Source of the DNA: Saururus chinensis
Lineage: Eukaryota; Streptophyta; Magnoliopsida; Piperales; Saururaceae
Assembly (NCBI GenBank): GCA_035235625.1
Contig: CP141150.1
Coordinates: 24,382,756-24,446,755, forward strand
Direction of reading: 5' to 3'
DNA length: 64,000 nt
Part shown: positions 57,219 to 64,000 of the stretch, piece after piece
Position numbering within the stretch: position 1 is the first letter of the stretch
Layout: each line of letters opens with the position of its first letter
The notes under the pieces: model-generated
What the model was told of the DNA's origin: nothing
Database searches by the model: none
Seen by the model: only the letters and a program-made list of their open reading frames with translations
Position numbers and translations under genes: made by a program

Positions 57219-59231
57219 CACTACAACAAAAAGGACAATTAGCAACGCTTTTATTAGCAACACAATACAAAGCATCGCTAAAAACTACTATTTGCAACAC
57301 ATATAAAAGTGTCACAAAAAAATAACTAATAGCAACGCTTTTTAAAAAGTGTCGTTAATAGTTATAAATTTTTAAAAACTAAAAAAATTAGTCACTATAA
57401 AAGCATCGCAAATAGTATTTCTATTAGTGATGCTTTTATAAAAGCATTGCAAATAGTGATACTACTAGTGACGCTTAAAAAACTGTGTTGCAAATAAAAT
57501 AAGGTTATTTAAAAAAAAAATTAAGACTATTGGCAACACATTTTAAAATGCGTCTCTAATAGTTTTATTTTATTTAATATTTAATATTTAATTATATAAT
57601 ATATAATAAATAAATAATAATATTTAAAAAATCCAAATATAATATATTTAAATTAATATTTATTATTTTAATATATAATAAATAAATAAGAAAAAAATTA
57701 AATAAAAATTTTCTACTTTCTCCCCACTCCTTGGAGGTGGGGTTCATGTGCACGTGCATGAGTGAGAGAGAGAAATAGGAGTGAAGAGATGAGGGAGAGA
57801 GAGTGAAGAGAGAGATATAGAAAAAGTGGAGAGAGAAGAGAGAGTGAGAGTAGATAGAGAGAGATGATAGGAGAGAGAGAAGAAAGAGGGAGAGTGAAGA
57901 GAGAGGAGAGAGAGAAAAGGAGAAGAGAGAGAGAGAGAAGAGAGGGGAGAGAGGAGAGAAGAGAGAAGAGAGAAAGAGAAGAGAGGGGAGAGAGGAGAGA
58001 AAAGAGAGAGCAAAAGGACAAGAGACAAAAGAGAGTGTAGAGAGAGAGTAGAGAGAGGAATTTAACTTTGATTTTTTTAGATTTTTTATTAAATACTATA
58101 TTTTAAAACTAAAAAAAAGAAAGAAAATAAAAGGTATTAGCGACACATAGGAATTTGTGTCGCTAATATATCTGTAGATATTAGGGACATATACTCCTAT
58201 TCATCGCTATTACCTAGGGTTTTAGCGACACTTTTTCCTACATGCTGCTAATATATTTATTTTATTTTATATTTATAAATATAATATATAATTCAAAATC
58301 CCAAAAATAAAAATTAAATTTCCCTATTCTCTCCCCTCTCATCCTGACAGCAAGCCTGTCACATTGATGCTCGTGAAAGAAAGGAGGAGAGAGATCAGAA
58401 AGAGGAGAGAGCGAAGAGAGAGAGGAGAGAGAGAAGAGAGAGAGAGGAGACAAGGGTAGAGATGAGAGAGAGAGAGAGGAGATAGAAAAGAGAGAGAGGA
58501 GAGATGGTAGAGAGAGAAGAAAGAGAGGAGAGAGGAGAGAGAAAAGAGAGATAGGGGAGAGAGAGGAGAGAGGGTATAGAGAGAGAGTGAAGAGAGAGGG
58601 AGAAATTTAATTTTTAATTTTTAGATTTTTTATTAAATAATATATTTTAAAAATAAGAAAAAATAAAAAAAAAGTATTAGCGACATATAGGAATTTGCGT
58701 AGGTATTAACGACATATATGCATAGCTAATACCTAGGGTATTAGCTACATTTTTTCATATGTGTTGCTAATTCATCTATTTTATTTTGTATTTATTATCT
58801 ATAAAATATAATTTATATTAAAAAGTCCTAAAAAATCAAAATTAAAATCCCCTACTATCTCCCCTCTCATTCTCATAGCCGGAGCTCACGTTGACGTGCG
58901 TGAGAGAGGAGGAAAGAGAGGAGAGAGGGGAGAGGGGATTCAACACTAATAATTTAGCAACACTTAGAATTTGGCGCCACTAATAATTTACTATTAGTGA
59001 CGCTTACTAAAGCGTCGCAAAATGAAAATAATTAGTGATGCAAAAAAAAGCGTAGTTAATAGCATACTATTAACGACGTTTTTTTATATGCGCCGCTAAT
59101 GAGCATAGCGATTGTACCTTTTTCGACGCATTTAGTGATGCTTGTTAAGCGTCGCTAATAGTCATTAGCGATGGTTTTAGGACTATTAGTGACGCATAAA
59201 AGTATCGCTAATAGTCTTTTTTCTTGTAGTG
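57219..59231. mobile_element. CACTA non-autonomous element, 2.0 kb
   Basis: Terminal inverted repeats CACTACAACAAAAAGGACAA and (inverted right end) CACTACAAGAAAAAAGACTA are clear. Subterminal repeats (TAGCAACGCTTTT, GCGTCGCTAATAG) and purine tracts at 57760-58060 and 58375-58610 fill the element. Flanks GCA and ACA match at two of three bases. No transposase. It sits inside a Gypsy LTR. Confidence 0.88.
57760..58610. repeat. Two tandem purine-rich blocks
   Basis: GAGAGA tracts at 57760-58060 and 58375-58610 are each followed by TTTTTAGATTTTTTATTAAAT and the GTATTAGCGACA(C/T)ATAGGAAT word, and each is preceded by a CCTACT/CCCTATTCTCTCCCC-like stretch. The pattern recurs a third time, shortened, at 58845-58940. 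Unit length is about 600 then 500 bases. Minus-strand open frames here are low-complexity artefacts. Confidence 0.75.
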
Positions 59232-60164
59232 ACATCACCGATGTCACAAGGAGATGACAATGCCGACATCGATGAGCATCAACAAAATGGTATGCAATTA
59301 ATAGGTCACCAACAGTGAGGTTGACATGTCGGTGAAGCATCAGTGATGATGATTATTATTCTTGTCATCCCATTGTCGGCAAGGGTTCAACATGTTCATG
59401 AGTTACCAATGGTCATCGGTGACTTGGTTGATGCGTCGATGAGTTCACTGACAGTAAGTTAGTTTTGGGGAAAATATTAGCGACAAATGTTATAAGTGTT
59501 AGGCTATTATTATGAAATATAATAGCATGATATTGAATGCTTGAAATAATTATATGTGATATTGTGATTTATGATGATGTTTGGGTATGTGTGCCCTTGT
59601 TTATGTGTTTGTGGAAATCCTTGTATATTGTGACAAATGTTAGCCACATAATAGAAAAGGTTTATTATGAAATAGGCTAAGGTATTCCAGCTCTCTAAAG
59701 ATAGGAGTTATGTAGAATAACTTCCCTAGATCAGGAGATATGTTTAAATGAACTAGAGCATTAAAAGATGTTTCTGGTCCCACACAATGCAATACAAGAG
59801 GTTCCAATGATCACTTAAGTTGGGGCTTCAACCACTTGGATCTATGAGCCTTTATGGGCTTTAGCTTCATGACGTGGATGGAGCTGGCAGACTTCAAAAC
59901 AGTTGAGGTTGGTGGTGAGTAGTTTGTGGTCTAGTGAGTTGAGGTTGTACTCTTGGACGTGACTATCATATCATATAGAACCTTACTGCTTATACTTATG
60001 GAGCAAGAGACGCCTAAGTGAAGTCACATTAAGAATGTTGCAATCATGAGAAAGTAATTATGATTGTCTGGTTTATTTCATCCATGTTTGATGATAGTGG
60101 CTTTACTAATGGATACATTAGTATTGTTGTTGTGATTATATAATGAGCATATATGTGATACATG

Positions 60165-61943
60165 TGATTTTATACATTTTATACGTCATTTTGCCTTATT
60201 TGCTAGTGTAGGACTATGCTAATTTAGGGTTTATTTATGTTAAGATAGATATTAGTAGTTTGATTTAATTCTTAATTAATTTAGGCATTATTAGTAGTTC
60301 AAGTGTGTATTTGAATTAGGTCAGGATTTTATTTAATTTTTACACATCTCAAATATGACATATTGTGCTTTGTAAGTGAATGTCGCGTGAATAGCTTCGT
60401 TGATACTCATGTCACTTAGAAAACATTTGGACACACTTCAAATGTCTTAGACATTGGTGGAAGGCTATGCATCAAGAAGAATTAAAGAAAGAAAGGTAGA
60501 GAAGAATAAGCATAGGGAGAAGAGAGGATAAAAAATTCTATTTCAAAGGTGCAACCAACATTTTTATTTAAGGACAATTAGCAAATTTCTAAACTAGGAA
60601 AGAACAGAGGCTAGCAGAGAATAACTATAGAATGAGTAGGATCTTATAAATGGAAAGAATACAGGAGCAACAAATGTCAAAATAAAAGCAAGAATTGTAG
60701 ACCAAATATGTTCGGTTTGTGGCTGCAAAGAAGAGCATAAAATAGAGAACAAACTGTAGAAAATTCAAAGAAATGAAACTAGAATTAAAGAGGGAAAGAA
60801 GTGAGCAGCTAGAAGAGGAACCACAATTTAGAGAAGAATTCAATTGATTCTAGCCTACAAAAATGTTCAAAAGAGACTTTGAAAGTCATAGAATTAAAGT
60901 CCAAAGTAGAGGAGGAACGCAAATAAGCCCAAAAATAAAATTGCACCATGGGTTTATGGCAAGAACTATAGCTGTTGGAGGTTGAAGACACGTGGTTACT
61001 GTTCATAGATACTATAGCAGTCCAATTTTTTTTAAATTTTCTTGATTTTATTCAAAATGTGTAAGATTCTATCACTTAATTTAATGGAGATTATGGTCTT
61101 TGTTCTTAGAGGTTAATGAGTAGCTAATTGTTTTCATCCAAGGCTAGGATGAAGCCTTGTTAATTTGCATGGATTCATGATTATGAGAGTTGATTAATTT
61201 CCTTGACATATGCTTTAATGTTTGATTGTTATACCTATTTTTAATTGACAAATTCTATCTTTAATATAAGGATAATTATGTTATTCTTATTATTTGAAGT
61301 AGTTTTTATTAGTTAGTTGCTAGAATTTTTGACTCTTAATTTAGGGTTGGGTATTAATTGTGATTTGCATCTTGTAGATACAATTATAAACTTAATCTTT
61401 ATCTTATTAAGCAAATGAGTATATAATTTTTACTCTTGAAAGTATGCTTAACGATGATATATTCCGTAATACATAAGATTGAATTCAAATGTGTTATTAG
61501 ATAGTTTGGAAATTGAATCAACAATTATGGACATGACTCTTTACAAATTACATTATGCTGATTTCGATGCCTTAGTAGTTTGGTTATTTGGATATTTGAA
61601 TCATTTGATATTGCTTCCTTAGTTTAAATTGATTTATAGAGTTTTGATTTTTTTTGTACTTCTTAGATTTAAATTTGAATTATATTACTTGTTTTTAGTA
61701 GTTTTGGTAACTTTACTTCATTTTTTTACTTTTCTTTTCATTCTTACTTGTTTTAGTGTTTTTAAAATAGGTGATTACTTGATAATTGATTAACTAGATT
61801 AGGGTTAAACTCGATTAGATTAAATTTAGTTTTCTAATTTAAAGTCTCTGTTGAATCGACCTCGCTTTGCTAATTATACTTCGGTGCAATTCATGTGTTT
61901 GTGAGTAAATAATTAAAATTTAATAATAATATATAATATTATT
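60165..61943 (+). mobile_element. Probable solo LTR of an Athila/Tat-type Gypsy element
   Basis: It starts TGATTTTATACATTTTATAC with the same layout as the LTR at 44829 (TGATAAGTATAATTTATGC). Near its end it has GTTGAATCGACCTCGCTTTG followed by ACTTCGGTGCAATTC, the usual tail of such LTRs. Flanks ACATG and ACATA match at four of five bases. No internal region is seen on either side. The right end is uncertain. Confidence 0.55.
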
Positions 61944-62404
61944 ACATAGTATTTATTTAGCCATCCTAATGGGCATACTCGTATACTCAACATCCTCATG
62001 CTGCAAATTCGCTAGAAGAATAGCTAGGTTGGGAACGAGCGCATAGAAAGGACGAAAAGCTCTAGAATAAATGTCGGATTTCTTATCTTGTTTAATAAGA
62101 ATTTTTGTGTACTGTGTGATTTTAAACCTACGCATGTGAGTGCTAATTGCTTATGATTGTATGCGTGTGGTAGATTCTTGGTATGTACTCGGGTAAGATG
62201 CTATGAGTTTTGTGTGTGATTTAACTTTTTCCTAAGTACGGATATGATAGTTTGAATATTCTTATGTTAAAAAAAATTTAACTTTTCTTGATTTTGAATC
62301 TTGAATGTGGTTACAACTTTGATGTCTTCTCTTCTCTTCTCTTTTATATTTCTTTTCTTCTTTTCCCTTAATATATAATTTTGTCTATTTCATGATAAAG
62401 GAAA
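61944..62404. other. No feature recognised
   Basis: AT-rich DNA, perhaps the rest of the Gypsy LTR interrupted at 60165. The short open frame here lacks any recognisable domain. Confidence 0.4.
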
Positions 62405-62420
62405 GGGGGGGGGGGGGGGG
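62405..62420. repeat. Run of 16 G
   Basis: Uninterrupted G run after GAAA, in otherwise AT-rich DNA. Its length in the assembly may be unreliable. Confidence 0.95.
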
Positions 62421-62775
62421 TAGTAATGAGGACTTGAGGGGATGTCCAACAAATAGCTTGAAAAAAGAAAATTTTGTATTTATTGATAGGGTGAGAACTG
62501 GATAGGTTGACATGATTGATCTTATCACACTTTACTTGAACATTGTATTTGTTTTGGATAGATATATGTAGGTATGTTCTTGTTTAGTGATGTACAGGTT
62601 AATTATATGTTGATGACCACACTACATTATGATTTGTGAGTTATAGATTAAGGGGGAAGTCATTATCAAGTTGGATAATATATTTCAGTTTGCCTTGTAC
62701 ACTATATAGTTGTAATTTTCCTTTTTAGATTAATTGGTTGTAGTGATTTTGTAGCAAAATAACTAAAGGGGGGAT
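62421..62775 (+). mobile_element. 3' internal end of a SIRE-like Copia element
   Basis: Non-coding stretch with AGATTAAGGGGGAAGTCATT (about 62647) and ending in AACTAAAGGGGGGA (62761-62774), a polypurine tract before an LTR start. Such doubled purine-rich stretches are common near the 3' end of SIRE/Maximus-type elements. A fossil fragment. Confidence 0.5.
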
Positions 62776-64000
62776 TGTAAGAACATATATATGATATGTA
62801 TTGTACTGGCTTATTAATGTGATAAAAAATAACGTCAAATGTGAGTAAATTTTGAGTTAAAGTATTGCTAATGATTCAGGTAAAAACATGCATACATATC
62901 ACATTCACATACTTTAGGGTTAAGGAAATTTTATTTTATAATATGGTAAAGTGTTGAAGACATTATGAACTAAAATAATATTTTTGTTCATAAGCAATCA
63001 ATCGTGTATGAACAAACAATCGATTAGCTTTGAATGTTGTTTGCAAGGTTCTGTAGTAACTTAACTAGATGAATGCCAAGTGGTGAGATCCATCGTTATG
63101 TTGATCGAAGGGTTATAGTAGTTTTAATGATTGATCAATATCTTAATGGATCAATCTCACTCCAATCAAAGGGAGTCCAGTAGTTTAAACGAATGATCAC
63201 TTTATGAAAGGATCAATCATACTTTTCCAAACATGCTCATGTAACTTATAGATAGATTATTTTGTAGAAATGATAGATCAAATAAGCTTATGCATTCAAA
63301 TAGAATAGGGGATGATCATTTGCCCTTTGAAATAATCGATCGTTTCAATGCATAGCTTCTTGAAATAGGCTATTTTGAGTGGAATTAGATTCCTATTCAA
63401 GGTAAACTTCTTTAGAAACCTTAGGGAGCTATATAAGAGGCCTAAACACATGGGAAAGAGAGAGAGAGAGTCTTGAAATCCTAGAAAAATATGGTAAAAT
63501 TTCTCTAATGATTTTGAAGAGAAAATTAGCCTTATTGATCATGTTCCTTTCAACCCTAATGAAAAAAATGATTTGTGTTGAGCAAGAGCACCAAATACTT
63601 GAAGGGACTAATTATTTGTAGAAGAGATTTGTTAAGAAGATGAAAGGGGAAAATGATTCATACTAAAGGGATTTGTGTTGAAGATCTCAATCTATTAGAA
63701 GCAAAAGAAGGCGTAAAGACCAAGTTGATGCAAGTAAACAACTAAGTGTGGTGAAAGAGTTTAGAGTGGTTTGAAGAGCCAGCCATGTAAAGAAAAAAAG
63801 GGTTTTTATCTTTTGTAAACTGCTAACTTTGTATTTTTATTTACATAATTTATATTTAATCTGAATAGAGTGTCGAATAAATTTTCCCATGTTAGCTTTC
63901 TACGGAAAAAATTCTTGTGTATTGATTCATGCTTTGATTTGCATGATTATGTTAGACGTATAGGAATTTGATATTTCGGATAAAAAAATAAGTTTGGTTT
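62776..64000 (+). mobile_element. SIRE-like Copia LTR, running off the right edge
   Basis: It starts TGTAAGAACATATATATGAT after the polypurine tract. It has clusters of GATCAAT/ATCGAT words (62995-63350), a GCTATATAAGAGGCC box (63430), and a leader with AGAGAGAGAGAG. The start resembles the minus-strand LTR at 1-372 and the layout matches 1438-2480. Incomplete in the window. Confidence 0.6.

Larger units (their letters stand above)
56325..60164 (+). mobile_element. Chromovirus-type Gypsy LTR, interrupted by a CACTA element
   Basis: It starts TGTGACACCCATATTTTTTAG right after the polypurine tract, as in Tekay/Del-type LTRs. It has an AATATAAATACC box near 56769. Clusters of GTCGAC/ATCGATG words lie on both sides of the CACTA insert (56575-56660, 57183-57215, 59255-59450). 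Without the 2-kb CACTA the LTR is about 1.8 kb. Its right end is not certain; it is cut by the LTR at 60165 and may continue past 61943. Confidence 0.65.

Noticed and set aside
1-64000. tRNA, rRNA, microRNA or riboswitch genes
   Set aside because: Nothing resembling a tRNA cloverleaf with A and B boxes, rRNA or a conserved riboswitch was noticed. The tRNA-like strings found are primer-binding sites of retroelements.

Overview
The window is nuclear DNA from a flowering plant with a large, repeat-rich genome. The evidence is an intron-containing cysteine-rich receptor-like kinase (CRK), nested Ty3/Gypsy and Ty1/Copia LTR elements, CACTA elements with AGCGACGC-type subterminal repeats, and several MITE families. 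The sequence is AT-rich, has no operon-like layout, and I saw no tRNA, rRNA or CRISPR. The species cannot be told from the sequence.

The only well-supported host gene is a CRK (DUF26/Gnk2 receptor kinase) on the minus strand, 42979 down to 32501. I reconstructed seven exons. Every junction has GT..AG ends and all reading phases agree: exon 1 ectodomain, exon 2 transmembrane segment, exons 3-7 kinase. The product would be about 657 residues. Exon 1 carries one apparent extra G at 42341-42343 that shifts the frame inside the second DUF26 domain, so the allele may be a recent pseudogene or hold a sequencing error. Intron 1 is about 6.1 kb and is filled with transposon debris. A truncated CRK paralogue (last exon, part of the last intron, 3' flank) lies at 7485-8810.

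Layout. 0-4.6 kb: LTR pieces of Copia and Gypsy type with two tandem-repeat blocks. 4.6-6.4 kb: an insertion carrying an array of TATCGATA-centred palindromes. 6.4-13.0 kb: three diverged copies of one repeat, broken up by the CRK pseudogene, a TTA-flanked MITE and a CACTA element. 13.1-14.0 and 24.8-25.1 kb: GC-rich gene-like fragments, partly duplicates of each other. 14.0-24.8 kb: a nested stack of LTRs with a hAT-type element inside. 25.2-32.25 kb: CRK 3' flank split by an old, broken Copia element. 32.5-43.0 kb: the CRK gene. 43.6-55.6 kb: a CACTA-like fragment holding a CACTA element (TSD AGT), which holds a young Athila/Tat-type Gypsy element (TSD GTGGT, 1172-bp LTRs). 55.8-62 kb: the 3' end of a chromovirus-type Gypsy element whose LTR is split by another CACTA element and by a probable solo LTR. 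62.8-64 kb: a Copia LTR of the same family as the one at the left edge, in the opposite orientation.

I found no clear new biological system. The most interesting signals are the phase-consistent CRK with an unusual glycine loop, a paralogous empty site that confirms the Copia insertion, the ordered nesting history, the strand-switching purine/pyrimidine tracts in the CACTA elements, and short TCGA-core motif clusters that recur inside the LTRs of several unrelated retroelement families.
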